The notes beneath the pieces are model-generated. The model did no database searches. It saw only the letters and a program-made list of their open reading frames with translations, and had not been told where the DNA came from. From JAEXNA01 sp037189585 (lineage in GTDB: Bacteria; Vulcanimicrobiota; Xenobia; Xenobiales; JADMJV01), in the NCBI GenBank assembly GCA_037189585.1, contig JBBCJA010000014.1, positions 19,619 to 83,618 on the forward strand: 64,000 nt of DNA, given 5' to 3'. Every line of letters starts with the position of its first letter. Position 1 is the stretch's first letter. Positions 50,484-57,995 of this stretch are shown in pieces. The position numbers and the translations under genes were made by a program.

Positions 50484-51263
50484 ATGATGAGAGCACTGTA
50501 CACGTCGGCATCGGGCATGATGGCCCAGCAGATGAACATCGACAACGTTTCCAACAACCTGGCCAACTACCAGACCACCGGATACAAAAAGTCCACCGTG
50601 GCCTTCGAGGACCTCCTCTACGCGACCATGCAGGAGCCTGGAACCAAGGCCACCGGCGGAACCCAGATCGGTATGGGTGTGCGCGCCACCTCGACCGACC
50701 GGATGTTCTCTCAGGGGAGTCTGCAAAAAACCGGCAACCCGTTCCACGTGGGTATCGATGGCGACGGTTTCTTCAAGGTCGGTATGCCCGATGGAACCAC
50801 CGCTTACACTCGCGCTGGCGACTTTCGCTATGATGGCAAAACGAACCAGGTGACCACCGCGGCCGGCCAGCCTATCGGAGTGACTATTCCGGAGAACATG
50901 TCCAACATTCAGATCACGCCCACCGGGGAAGTGACGGGCGTGTCCAACGAAGGCGACGGAACTCCCCAGGTTCTGGGCCAGATTAAGCTGGTGAAGTTCC
51001 TCAATCCCGCCGGACTCAAGGCTGTGGGCGGAAACATGTTCGTCGAGACCGATGTCTCCGGCTCCAAAGTCGAAGGTATCCCTGGCGACAAGCAACTGGG
51101 CTTGGGCGCTCTGGCTCAGGGACACCTGGAAAAGTCCAACATCAACATCGTCGAGGAGATGATCTCCATCGTTCAGGCTCAGCGCTCTTTCGAGATGAGC
51201 CAGAAGGGTGTTCAGGCCGCCGACGAGATGATGAAACAAGCCAACCAGCTGTCTCGCGGATAA
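50484..51263 (+). CDS. flgG: Flagellar distal rod protein FlgG
   Basis: A 259-residue protein whose N-terminus MMRALYTSASGMMAQQMNID followed by NVSNNLANYQTTGYKKS is the textbook FlgG start. The middle has FHVGIDGDGFFKVGMPDGTT and AYTRAGDFRYDGKTNQVTTA, and the end has NINIVEEMISIVQAQRSFEM plus the terminal helix. Its length matches the 260 residues usual for FlgG. It builds the distal rod between MS ring and hook. No flgA, flgH or flgI follows, unlike most diderm operons; the FlgJ-like gene comes directly next. Confidence 0.97.
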   Translation: MMRALYTSASGMMAQQMNIDNVSNNLANYQTTGYKKSTVAFEDLLYATMQEPGTKATGGTQIGMGVRATSTDRMFSQGSLQKTGNPFHVGIDGDGFFKVGMPDGTTAYTRAGDFRYDGKTNQVTTAAGQPIGVTIPENMSNIQITPTGEVTGVSNEGDGTPQVLGQIKLVKFLNPAGLKAVGGNMFVETDVSGSKVEGIPGDKQLGLGALAQGHLEKSNINIVEEMISIVQAQRSFEMSQKGVQAADEMMKQANQLSRG

Positions 51264-51289
51264 TCTAAGGTAGGAGGAGCAACTCGGCT

Positions 51290-51586
51290 ATGATGATCGA
51301 AGGAATGTTCCCGGACCCGATCGCTAAACAGGCGTCGGCCGGTCCCTCCCAGGCTGCTGAAGAGAAGAATCTCAAGGACGCTTGCCAACAGTTCGAGGAG
51401 ATGTTCCTCACCCAGATGATGAAGCAGATGCGCAAAACGGCCCCGCAAGGCGGCATGTTTGGTGGGTCTCAGAGCGAGAAGCAGTTCGAAGAGATGCTCG
51501 ATCAAGAGCGAGCTAAGTCCTGGTCCCAAGAGGGCGGTGTAGGGCTGGCCAGCATGATGTTCGAGCAGATGAAAAAGAACATGTAG
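51290..51586 (+). CDS. FlgJ N-terminal-like rod-binding protein
   Basis: A 98-residue protein matching the rod-binding N-terminal domain of FlgJ: NLKDACQQFEEMFLTQMMKQ, then MRKTAP, and FEEMLDQERAKSWSQEGGVG with the LASMMFEQM end. The muramidase domain found in enterobacterial FlgJ is absent, as in many other phyla. It would cap the rod during assembly, with a separate enzyme opening the wall; the muramidase-like gene at 42912 is a candidate by inference only. AGGAGG precedes the ATG. Confidence 0.9.
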   Translation: MMIEGMFPDPIAKQASAGPSQAAEEKNLKDACQQFEEMFLTQMMKQMRKTAPQGGMFGGSQSEKQFEEMLDQERAKSWSQEGGVGLASMMFEQMKKNM

Positions 51587-51613
51587 CTTGAATCCACTTT
51601 GAGGAAAGTGGGC

Positions 51614-51654
51614 AAAAAACCGATTCGGGAGCCTTTTCCCGGGTGGGTTTTTTT
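51614..51654 (+). terminator. Terminator between the rod operon and fliA
   Basis: An interrupted stem AAAAAACC...GGGTTTTTTT with an inner CGGGA / TCCCG part and a long T run (TTTTTTTCTTTTT). It lies 28 nt after the rod-binding gene. Confidence 0.85.
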
Positions 51655-51678
51655 CTTTTTATGCAGAAGCGGCCGACT

Positions 51679-52461
51679 ATGAGCGATATCGCCGACGTCT
51701 GGCGAGAATATAAGGCCTCCGGCGATCCTCATCTGCAAGAGGAGTTGGTCGTGCACTATCAGGGCTTGGTCTACAAGCTCGCTCATAAAATTGCGCGAAA
51801 ACTCAAACAGGGCACGGAGGTCGAGGAGCTGATCTCCGACGGAATGCTCGGCCTGGTCAAGGCCATCGACGCCTTCGACCCCGGTCGCGGTTTTCAGTTC
51901 TCGACTTACGCCACGCCGGTGGTGCGGGGTTCGATTTACAATGGCCTGCGTCGCCTGGATTGGCTCCCTGAGAGAACTCGAACCAAGGCGCGAAATTTTC
52001 AGAAGGCTGTGGATAAGCTCTCGCAAGTCCAGGGACGCCGGCCTTCCGAGGAGGATATCGCCAAAGAGCTCGAGATTTCGGCTAAAGAGGTGTACGAGCT
52101 CATCGCCAATCTGAGCTCGATGTACCTTCTTTCGTTGGACCAACCCATCGGGGACGAAGAAGGCGATGTCTCCATGGGTGATCTGGTGGAAGACTCTCAG
52201 TTCAGCGGTCCTGAAGCCGAATATGAGTATTCCGAGGAACGTTCAGCTTTAAGGCAGGCCTTGGAAGCTTTGCCAGAAGGTGAGCGAGAGCTTCTGGAGA
52301 TGCACTATTTTCAGGGAGTGACATTCGAGGCGATCTCACGCATGCGAGGGGTGAGCAAGCAGCGAATCTCCCAGCTTCATCTGCGCGCGGTGCGTCACTT
52401 GCGTGAGAAGTTGGGCGGCATGGAGGTTCGCCCCGAGGCGATGCACGACTTCACCGTGTAG
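51679..52461 (+). CDS. fliA: Sigma factor of the FliA/WhiG (sigma-28) type
   Basis: A 260-residue sigma-70-family factor without region 1. Region 2: YQGLVYKLAHKIARKLKQGT, EELISDGMLGLVKAIDAFDP, GRGFQFSTYATPVVRGSIYN. Region 3: RRPSEEDIAKELEISAKEVY. Region 4: ALEALPEGERELLEMHYFQG, TFEAISRMRGVSKQRISQLH. Size and the GLRRLDWLPERTR link fit FliA/SigD/WhiG, which transcribe late flagellar genes. ATG 51679 is preferred over ATG 51661, which lies only a few bases after the terminator T run. The preceding terminator implies a separate promoter or read-through. No anti-sigma FlgM gene was recognised nearby. Confidence 0.92.
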   Translation: MSDIADVWREYKASGDPHLQEELVVHYQGLVYKLAHKIARKLKQGTEVEELISDGMLGLVKAIDAFDPGRGFQFSTYATPVVRGSIYNGLRRLDWLPERTRTKARNFQKAVDKLSQVQGRRPSEEDIAKELEISAKEVYELIANLSSMYLLSLDQPIGDEEGDVSMGDLVEDSQFSGPEAEYEYSEERSALRQALEALPEGERELLEMHYFQGVTFEAISRMRGVSKQRISQLHLRAVRHLREKLGGMEVRPEAMHDFTV

Positions 52462-52537
52462 TCCTTCTCGAAACGAGGAGTTCCGAAGATGAGCCAGAAG
52501 GGCGCCCGGCTCCGCGGGAGCTTTCAGGAGTAGATTG

Positions 52538-53512
52538 ATGTCCAACAGACCTATCAGAAATAAGAAGAAGGTTGTCGTCGAAGACCAACAGGAGCCTGAG
52601 GTCGAGTACCGCCCTCCCGGACGCACCGGCCGAGATATCGTTATTCAAGGCGGCGTCGCGATGCTGATCATCGCCTTCATTCTGGCTCCGATGTTAGGAC
52701 TATTTTTCTCGGATAGCCCAGACCCGGTGCAGCAGCAGCAACAGCAGCAGCAACAGGCCGACGACGACGAACAGCAGATCAAGCGTTATTCCGAGGAGTT
52801 GGCCAAGGACCCCAACAACGCGGTGACGTTGGCTAACCTGGGATATTACACGACTCAGAAGGCCGGCAAGCTTCAGATGATGGGGCAAGATGACAATCAG
52901 GCCCAGACTTTGCTGGCCCAGGCGGAAGGGTATCTGCGCAAGTCTCTGGAGAAGGATTCCAATTACGGCTTCGCCCAATCGGAGCTTGCCAAGAATCTAC
53001 TCTTGCAGGACAAGCATGAAGAGGCTAAGTCCTTTATCGAGCAAGGTCTCAAAGATGTGGAGACGAATCTAGCCTCCGCTGACACTAAAGTCTCCGCTGA
53101 AGCGAAAGCTCGTAAAGCGGAATTTCTGAACATGGCGGCCTTCATGGAGCTCAAGGCCGGTAGCGTGGACGGAGCCATCTCCAAGATGAATGAAGTGATC
53201 GCCTTAACACCTGGAAACCCGGAGCTCTATCAGCGTCGTGCTAGTTACTTTATGGAAAAGGGCGACAAGGAGTCGGCTAAAAAAGACTTCGCGACCATGG
53301 TGGATATCGGGCAAAAGACTGGAAACCAGCAGGCCGCGTTGATCGGGCAGATGATGCTCGAGCAGATCGACAAGCCGCCGGTCATCGCGACTCCAGATGT
53401 TTCGGATACTCCTGCCGCTGTGGCGTCACCGGGAGCCGCGGCCACCTCGGCTTCGGCTCCCGTCGCACCGGCTACTAGCACCGCTCCCGGTGCCGCCGGA
53501 ACTCCGCGCTAA
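52538..53512 (+). CDS. Membrane-anchored TPR protein with polyglutamine stretch
   Basis: A 324-residue protein. A basic N-terminal tail precedes one membrane helix (VAMLIIAFILAPMLGLFF, residues about 40-58). Outside it comes a run of nine Gln (CAG/CAA codons) and an acidic stretch, then TPR-like helical repeats: SEELAKDPNNAVTLANLGYY, AEGYLRKSLEKDSNYGFAQS, ELAKNLLLQDKHEEAKSFIE, GNPELYQRRASYFMEKGDKE. The C-terminal 60 residues are Ala/Pro/Thr-rich. ATG 52538 has CAGGAG 8 nt upstream. It is probably a scaffold for an envelope complex and follows fliA by 76 bp on the same strand. Confidence 0.8.
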   Translation: MSNRPIRNKKKVVVEDQQEPEVEYRPPGRTGRDIVIQGGVAMLIIAFILAPMLGLFFSDSPDPVQQQQQQQQQADDDEQQIKRYSEELAKDPNNAVTLANLGYYTTQKAGKLQMMGQDDNQAQTLLAQAEGYLRKSLEKDSNYGFAQSELAKNLLLQDKHEEAKSFIEQGLKDVETNLASADTKVSAEAKARKAEFLNMAAFMELKAGSVDGAISKMNEVIALTPGNPELYQRRASYFMEKGDKESAKKDFATMVDIGQKTGNQQAALIGQMMLEQIDKPPVIATPDVSDTPAAVASPGAAATSASAPVAPATSTAPGAAGTPR

Positions 53513-53537
53513 CTAATGTTAACGACGAAAAGCCGAC

Positions 53538-53576
53538 AAAGAAAACGACCCGTCTACGTTGGGGGTCGTTTTCTTT
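53538..53576 (+). terminator. Strong terminator after the TPR gene
   Basis: A perfect 14-bp stem AAAGAAAACGACCC / GGGTCGTTTTCTTT with an 11-nt loop and a T-rich end, 25 nt after the stop. Confidence 0.93.
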
Positions 53577-53597
53577 TGCGCGCGTGGTTGGGAGGAC

Positions 53598-53671
53598 GCG
53601 TGAATTTCGCTTGGAGTGCACGCGGCGCGCGGTGTTGGAGTGCGCGCGTGAATTCCACTTGAAGTGCGCGC
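53598..53671. repeat. Two 26-bp imperfect repeats plus a partial third between two terminators
   Basis: GCGTGAATTTCGCTTGGAGT.. at 53598 and GCGTGAATTCCACTTGAAGT.. at 53646 are 48 bp apart and both end in GC(A/G)CGC. A partial copy (TTGGAGTGCGCGCG) lies between them at about 53634. No coding role; REP-like in character. Confidence 0.65.
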
Positions 53672-53674
53672 ATG

Positions 53675-53709
53675 AAAGAAGCGACCTCCTGGAAGGTGGT
53701 CGCTTCTTT
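53675..53709 (-). terminator. Terminator of the cystathionine beta-synthase gene
   Basis: A perfect 12-bp stem AAAGAAGCGACC / GGTCGCTTCTTT with an 11-nt loop, 24 nt beyond the leftward stop at 53733. A-rich/T-rich flanks allow action in both directions. Confidence 0.85.
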
Positions 53710-53732
53710 TCACTCGGTAGCTTCGACCTCTT

Positions 53733-55103
53733 CTAGTTAGCGGCTGCTTCTTGTACTCGGCTGAAGTGATCGATCAAGTCGATCTTGGTGAGGATTCCGC
53801 GGGGTGAGTTGCGGTCATCGACGACCAGTACGGCGGGGCGTCCCTCCAGCAAGAGTTGATAGACGGAAGCGACCTTGGTGTCGGCGCTGATGGTGGGAAG
53901 CGATTCGCTCATCACCTGGCGGACCTGCTGGCTCAAGCACGAGCTGTCTTCGAAGATGCGGTTCATCAGAACCGTTTCTTGCACAGAGCCCGCTACCTTG
54001 CCGTCTTCCATCACCGGGAGTTGCGAGATGTTGTGCTCTCTCATCAAAGCCACGGCATCGGGTACGGCCGCATCGGCATCAATGGTGACGATGGAGTTCT
54101 TCGCCGGACGAGAACGTAGGAGATCGTCCACCGAGTAGGCGTCGCTTACCGGATCCCAGAAGCCGTTCTCTTTCATGTATTCGTCCGAGTAGAATTTCGA
54201 AAGGTAGCTGCGGCCGCCGTCGGGTAGGATAACCACGATATTGGTGTTCTCGTCATACTTGCGAGCCACTTGTAGCGCGCCGTACACGGCGGCGCCGCAA
54301 GAACCTCCCGAAAGGATACCCTCTTCGCGAGCCAGATGGCGCGCGGTCACGAAAGCCTCGCGATCAGGGCAGATGACCATCTCGTCGACGATGTCGAGAT
54401 TCATGGTTTCAGGAAAGAAGTCTTCGCCTATCCCCTCGACTTTGTACGGCCGGATCTCCTGGCAGGTATAGACCGAACCCTCGGAGTCGACGCCCACGAT
54501 ATGAACGTTGGGGTTTTGTTCCTTGAAGTACTTGGCGCAACCACTGATCGTTCCACCTGTCCCCATGCCAGCCACAAAGACATCGACTTTCCCGTCCATC
54601 TGTCGCCAGATCTCCGGTCCAGTCCAGTCGTAGTGGGTCTTGGGGTTCTCCATGTTGGAGTACTGGTTGGGCTGGAACGAGTTCGGAATCTCTCGAGTCA
54701 GCCGATCGGCCACCGAATAGTAAGACTTGGGCGACTCTTTGGGCACAGCGGTCGGACAGATCACCACTTCCGCACCATAGGCCTTCAAAAGGCGAACCTT
54801 CTCCTGGCTCATTTTGTCCGGCATGACGAAGACACAGCGGTACCCACGCAAGGCCGCGGCCTGAGCCAGTCCGACCCCAGTGTTGCCGGAGGTCGGCTCT
54901 ATAATCGTTCCACCCTTTTTAATCTTACCATCACGCTCGGCAGCCTCTAGCATTCGAATGCCTATGCGGTCCTTGATGCTGCCACCAGGGTTGAAAAACT
55001 CGGCCTTGACGAAGATGCGAGGCCGTACTCCGCGCGAGATTCGGGAAAGCTCGATAAGTGGAGTGTCTCCGATAAGCTCGAGAACGTTTTTGTAAGTCTG
55101 CAT
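53733..55103 (-). CDS. Cystathionine beta-synthase / cysteine synthase with CBS domain pair
   Basis: A 456-residue PLP enzyme. The catalytic part (1-320) has IGDTPLIELSRISRG, the PLP Lys in FFNPGGSIKDRIGIRML, the substrate loop IIEPTSGNTGVGLAQAAALR, the phosphate site GMGTGGTISGCAKYF, and LSGGSCGAAVYGAL. The C-terminal 130 residues are two CBS motifs (AVPDAVALMREHNISQLPVM and ADTKVASVYQLLLEGRPAVL), which in cystathionine beta-synthases bind adenosyl ligands. It therefore probably condenses serine with homocysteine, although cysteine synthase activity cannot be excluded. ATG 55103 follows AGGAG. No partner gene such as cystathionine gamma-lyase is adjacent. Confidence 0.93.
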   Translation of the reverse strand: MQTYKNVLELIGDTPLIELSRISRGVRPRIFVKAEFFNPGGSIKDRIGIRMLEAAERDGKIKKGGTIIEPTSGNTGVGLAQAAALRGYRCVFVMPDKMSQEKVRLLKAYGAEVVICPTAVPKESPKSYYSVADRLTREIPNSFQPNQYSNMENPKTHYDWTGPEIWRQMDGKVDVFVAGMGTGGTISGCAKYFKEQNPNVHIVGVDSEGSVYTCQEIRPYKVEGIGEDFFPETMNLDIVDEMVICPDREAFVTARHLAREEGILSGGSCGAAVYGALQVARKYDENTNIVVILPDGGRSYLSKFYSDEYMKENGFWDPVSDAYSVDDLLRSRPAKNSIVTIDADAAVPDAVALMREHNISQLPVMEDGKVAGSVQETVLMNRIFEDSSCLSQQVRQVMSESLPTISADTKVASVYQLLLEGRPAVLVVDDRNSPRGILTKIDLIDHFSRVQEAAAN

Positions 55104-55229
55104 GAGATAAGCTCCTGATCCACCCCTCGACAAGGGCGGTTTTTTTGGAAGTTCCGCAACGCGGTACAGGGATACCTTCTTATACCTTCGCTTTCAGAGA
55201 TCGACACATGTCGAAATATAGGTGGGTGG

Positions 55230-55272
55230 GTAACAGATCTTTAACACACTCGAGACGAGGACCCTCCATAAT
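55230..55272 (+). promoter_or_regulatory. GTAACAG/TTAACAC repeat with CATAAT -10 box (HD-GYP gene promoter)
   Basis: GTAACAG (55230) and TTAACAC (55241) are 11 bp apart. CATAAT (55267) follows TTAACA after 20 bp. The promoter at 57389 has the same repeats, the same 20-bp spacing and the same -10. Transcription would start near 55279, at the gene's second ATG. Confidence 0.7.
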
Positions 55273-55279
55273 GCTTGTG

Positions 55280-56506
55280 ATGACAAGTCTGGTCTCACAT
55301 GGAACTCCGGCTACCGTTTATCGGATCGCTGTTATCTTCACGGGCGCGCTATTGCTAGCTCCGATGCTGAGCCAGGTTAACGGAACGCTGGCTTTGGGTG
55401 CCATCGCTTTTCTCGCTGCCGTCGCTTTCGTCGCCGAATCGGCTCCACTGGAGTTACCCGGTTACGGAGTGGTTTCAGGTCTTGAGGCGACCGTTTTGGG
55501 CGCCCTCTATCTGGGTCAGTATTCCGGTGCCGTCCTGGTCCTCGCGGTGGGAGTTTTCTCTCGCGCCTTGCGTCGCGGTTCGGCTTTTCAATGGGACTAC
55601 TCCGTCTACACTTTCTTTCAGGTCGGGCTCTGCTTCGCGGCGCCGTTCGCTCTTCTTCGTCTGAGTGGGCTCGAGGGAGCGCTACCTTTCGCCCTGGCCG
55701 CCCTGGCCGCATCGGTTCTCGACTGTTTCTGTGCCGCCTATCATCTCTTTCTACTACAGAACAGAATCGGACACCCGGCCACTCGTGTCGAATGGTCCCG
55801 TATTCGCCTCTCCACCGTCGTTCTTCTTCCTCTGGGACTTTTAGTCGGCTCTTGCCTTCAACTCGGAACCGTCTCCACGGCGCTTCTCTTTCTTCCACTG
55901 GTTGTGGTTTTTCAGCGAATCAAGCTCTACGTCAATACGCTTCGTGAGGCTCGCGAGGTGATCACCTCCCTGGTCGAGGCGGCCGAGCGGCGTGAAGAGG
56001 GGACCGAAGGTCACGCCGAGCGGGTGGCCGGCATCGCCGGTGATATCGCCCGCGAAATGCGCCTCAAGGAGCGCACCGTTCGCCGCATCGTGACCGCCGC
56101 TCGGATGCACGATCTGGGCAAGATCGGAATCGAGGAGAGCGTGCTCAACAAAACCGAACAGCTCAGCGAGGACGATATCGCTTCCCTGAGACGCCATCCT
56201 GAAGTCGGCGCTCGTGTGGCCGCTCATCTGTCGCTGGGCAAACAAGAGGCAGAGTTCATTCACTTTCACCACGAGAACTTCGACGGCACCGGATATCCGA
56301 TGGGGCTCGCCGGTCAAGCTATCCCCCAGGGAGCCAGAATTCTGGCTGTGGCCGAAGCCTACGACTGCATGGTCAGCAGCGAGCGTCGTCAAGGCAAATT
56401 GAGTCCCGTCGCGGCTCTGGCCGAACTAGAGGCCGCCCAAGGACAGCAGTTCGACCCCAGCGTCGTGGCGGCGTTCAAGACCGTCCTGCTCAAGCGCTCC
56501 GCTTAG
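55280..56506 (+). CDS. Membrane HD-GYP phosphodiesterase-like protein
   Basis: About 408 residues. The N-terminal 220 carry about six membrane helices (IAVIFTGALLLAPMLSQV, LALGAIAFLAAVAFVAES, AALAASVLDCFCAAYHLFLL). The C-terminal 170 are an HD-GYP domain: the first His in GTEGHAERVAGIAG, the pair in AARMHDLGKIGIEE, then FIHFHHENFDGTGYPMGLAG. These proteins hydrolyse c-di-GMP. The last motif reads AVAEAYDCMVSSERRQGK where active members have ADxxDAMxSDRPYR, so activity may be altered. The -10 box CATAAT overlaps an ATG at 55271, so ATG 55280 is used and the mRNA may be leaderless. A membrane HD-GYP paralogue lies at 57992. Confidence 0.87.
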   Translation: MTSLVSHGTPATVYRIAVIFTGALLLAPMLSQVNGTLALGAIAFLAAVAFVAESAPLELPGYGVVSGLEATVLGALYLGQYSGAVLVLAVGVFSRALRRGSAFQWDYSVYTFFQVGLCFAAPFALLRLSGLEGALPFALAALAASVLDCFCAAYHLFLLQNRIGHPATRVEWSRIRLSTVVLLPLGLLVGSCLQLGTVSTALLFLPLVVVFQRIKLYVNTLREAREVITSLVEAAERREEGTEGHAERVAGIAGDIAREMRLKERTVRRIVTAARMHDLGKIGIEESVLNKTEQLSEDDIASLRRHPEVGARVAAHLSLGKQEAEFIHFHHENFDGTGYPMGLAGQAIPQGARILAVAEAYDCMVSSERRQGKLSPVAALAELEAAQGQQFDPSVVAAFKTVLLKRSA

Positions 56507-56534
56507 CCTGCCCTCCTTTCACCCAAGACTACTG

Positions 56535-57380
56535 TTGTTGGCTCTATTGCTGGCAGCAATGGGAACTGAGGTCCGGGCAAGAGAGCGGCTTATCGGTCCA
56601 GAGGAGATTGTGGATCTGGCGGCTGCGCGCTCGCCCGTGGTCATGATGAACGAAGCTCACTCCGGTTTCGTGCGACTTCCGCGCACGCGAAAGCTGGGCG
56701 CCGCCCTGCTGCCACGCTTTGATGGGCATGGATTTCGCTTGCTCGCTCTGGAGGCTTTGGACGAGGAGGATGCCCACGCCTGGAGCCGCTCGCGCCAGAT
56801 ACCGGCCTCTGGCGTGTCCGGCCTCGGCTATGTCAGCCAGCCAGAAATGAGAGAGCTTCTCCAGGCGGCGCTCGATCTGGGATGGGATTTGACGGGCTAC
56901 GACGTTAGGCGGAAGCAGTACCTTGAGCGCGCTGCCTGGCTTCAGGACGTAAGCGGGCCGCGCTCGGTGATTGGAAGCTTTGCCTACACCCAGTGGCGAG
57001 AGCTAGCCCAGGCTCGAAATCTGTTGGAGGTGTGGGAGAGCAGGCAAAGACCGAAGATGCTGGTCTGGTGTGGTAACGGCCATCTCTGCGAAGGATACGT
57101 CTCCGTGACTCCCGGGAGTTTCGGGCCTGGTGACCGTGGCGGTTCCCTACGGACGATGGGCGGAATTTTCGCTCATCTTTCCGGCGTCGACCCATTCACT
57201 ATCGACCAGACTCGGACGGCTGAATGGCCAGTTTTCGGAATGAGCGCCCAAAGCAAACGTCAACTGGAAGAGTATCGAGAAGAGCTTGAGGCCCTGGGTG
57301 GACACGGGGGCTTTTTGAGCTCTTCGAAGAAAAGCTGGGTGGATGCTGTGATTCTCTCTGTCGACAATCATATGGAATGA
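56535..57380 (+). CDS. Exported ChaN/Tiki-superfamily-like protein
   Basis: About 281 residues. The N-terminus (LLALLLAAMGTEVRARE) is a probable signal peptide; the exact start is unclear, with TTG 56535 used and in-frame codons continuing upstream without a good ribosome-binding site. The body matches the ChaN/erythromycin-esterase/Tiki fold: SPVVMMNEAHSGFVRLPRTR with the Glu-His pair, FRLLALEALDEED, and MLVWCGNGHLCEGYV with a second His. ChaN proteins bind haem and TraB/Tiki members are metalloproteases; which applies here cannot be told. It follows the HD-GYP gene by 28 bp and may be co-transcribed with it. Confidence 0.65.
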   Translation: MLALLLAAMGTEVRARERLIGPEEIVDLAAARSPVVMMNEAHSGFVRLPRTRKLGAALLPRFDGHGFRLLALEALDEEDAHAWSRSRQIPASGVSGLGYVSQPEMRELLQAALDLGWDLTGYDVRRKQYLERAAWLQDVSGPRSVIGSFAYTQWRELAQARNLLEVWESRQRPKMLVWCGNGHLCEGYVSVTPGSFGPGDRGGSLRTMGGIFAHLSGVDPFTIDQTRTAEWPVFGMSAQSKRQLEEYREELEALGGHGGFLSSSKKSWVDAVILSVDNHME

Positions 57381-57388
57381 GGCGGCGC

Positions 57389-57431
57389 GTAACAGTTCTT
57401 TAACATCCCCGAGACTTCGCGACAGCATAAT
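57389..57431 (+). promoter_or_regulatory. GTAACA/TTAACA repeat with CATAAT -10 box (repeat-peptide operon promoter)
   Basis: GTAACA (57389) and TTAACA (57400) are 11 bp apart. CATAAT (57426) follows after 20 bp. Apart from the spacer, the layout equals the promoter at 55230, and the spacers share CGAGAC. Transcription would start about 20 nt before the ribosome-binding site of the 57459 gene. Confidence 0.72.
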
Positions 57432-57458
57432 AGAGTCAGGGAGATAGCTTTTTCTTAG

Positions 57459-57995
57459 ATGACTGTAAACACCAACATCAACACCGCCACGCTCAACACC
57501 TCAGCGAAGATCGCCAAGAAAGTCCAGGCTAAGACGGCCGAGACGACCAGGGAGACGGTCCCGGTCAAAGGTGATGGAGTCGACATTAAAAAGGGATACG
57601 ACAATAACGAGATCCCTTCCGATGATGACGGCCCGGGAGCCGGAGGCGGTTATGAGCCCACCCAGGATCCCGCGGAGAGCGATGGGCCTGGAGCCGGCGG
57701 TGGCTACAACTCTCACGACATCCCATCCGATGACGACGGCCCCGGCGCTGGTGGCGGCTACGAGCCCAGTCAGGATCCCGCGGAAAGCGATGGACCCGGA
57801 GCCGGCGGCGGATACTTTCAGATCTCTAACTTCACCGGACCGTTGACCAGCTTTGTCACCAACGCCGTCAACATGAAGTGGACCTCGCTGATGCCGGAGT
57901 TTCCGTTGAGCTGGACCGGAAACGCACTCTTTTTAGAGGCTCAGAGCGAGAAAAAAGCGGAGGAGAAAAAGCCAGGAGAGAGCCAGAGCAAATGA
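57459..57995 (+). CDS. Protein with four DGPGAGGGY repeats
   Basis: A 178-residue protein of unknown function. Residues 1-50 are Thr/Asn/Lys-rich without a signal peptide. Residues 51-119 contain DGPGAGGGY four times at exact 18-residue intervals, joined alternately by EPTQDPAES-like and NSHDIPSDD-like linkers. Residues 120-155 are more hydrophobic (FTGPLTSFVTNAVNMKWTSL, FPLSWTGNALF), and the tail is Lys/Glu-rich. GGGAG precedes the ATG. The last codons overlap the ATG of the HD-GYP gene, so it is coupled to a c-di-GMP-type protein. Its role could be structural (matrix or surface) or a peptide precursor; this is not resolved. Confidence 0.75.
   Translation: MTVNTNINTATLNTSAKIAKKVQAKTAETTRETVPVKGDGVDIKKGYDNNEIPSDDDGPGAGGGYEPTQDPAESDGPGAGGGYNSHDIPSDDDGPGAGGGYEPSQDPAESDGPGAGGGYFQISNFTGPLTSFVTNAVNMKWTSLMPEFPLSWTGNALFLEAQSEKKAEEKKPGESQSK
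57609..57815 (+). repeat. Tandem repeat encoding four 18-residue units
   Basis: Two 108-bp units (57609 and 57717), each containing two related 54-bp halves, encode the DGPGAGGGY repeats. The second half of the last unit ends at 57815. Codon choice varies between copies, so the repeat is old or selected at the protein level. Confidence 0.88.

Noticed and set aside
52730..52757. CAG/CAA run as a regulatory or mobile repeat
   Set aside because: It is in frame and encodes a polyglutamine stretch beside the membrane helix of the TPR protein.
53739..55100. Plus-strand open frames opposite cystathionine beta-synthase
   Set aside because: The minus strand has a complete PLP enzyme with CBS domains; the opposite frames are shadows.
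57609..57815. Regular repeats that might be read as a CRISPR-like array
   Set aside because: The repeats are coding, in frame, vary in sequence and have no constant direct repeat with unique spacers; no cas gene is present.
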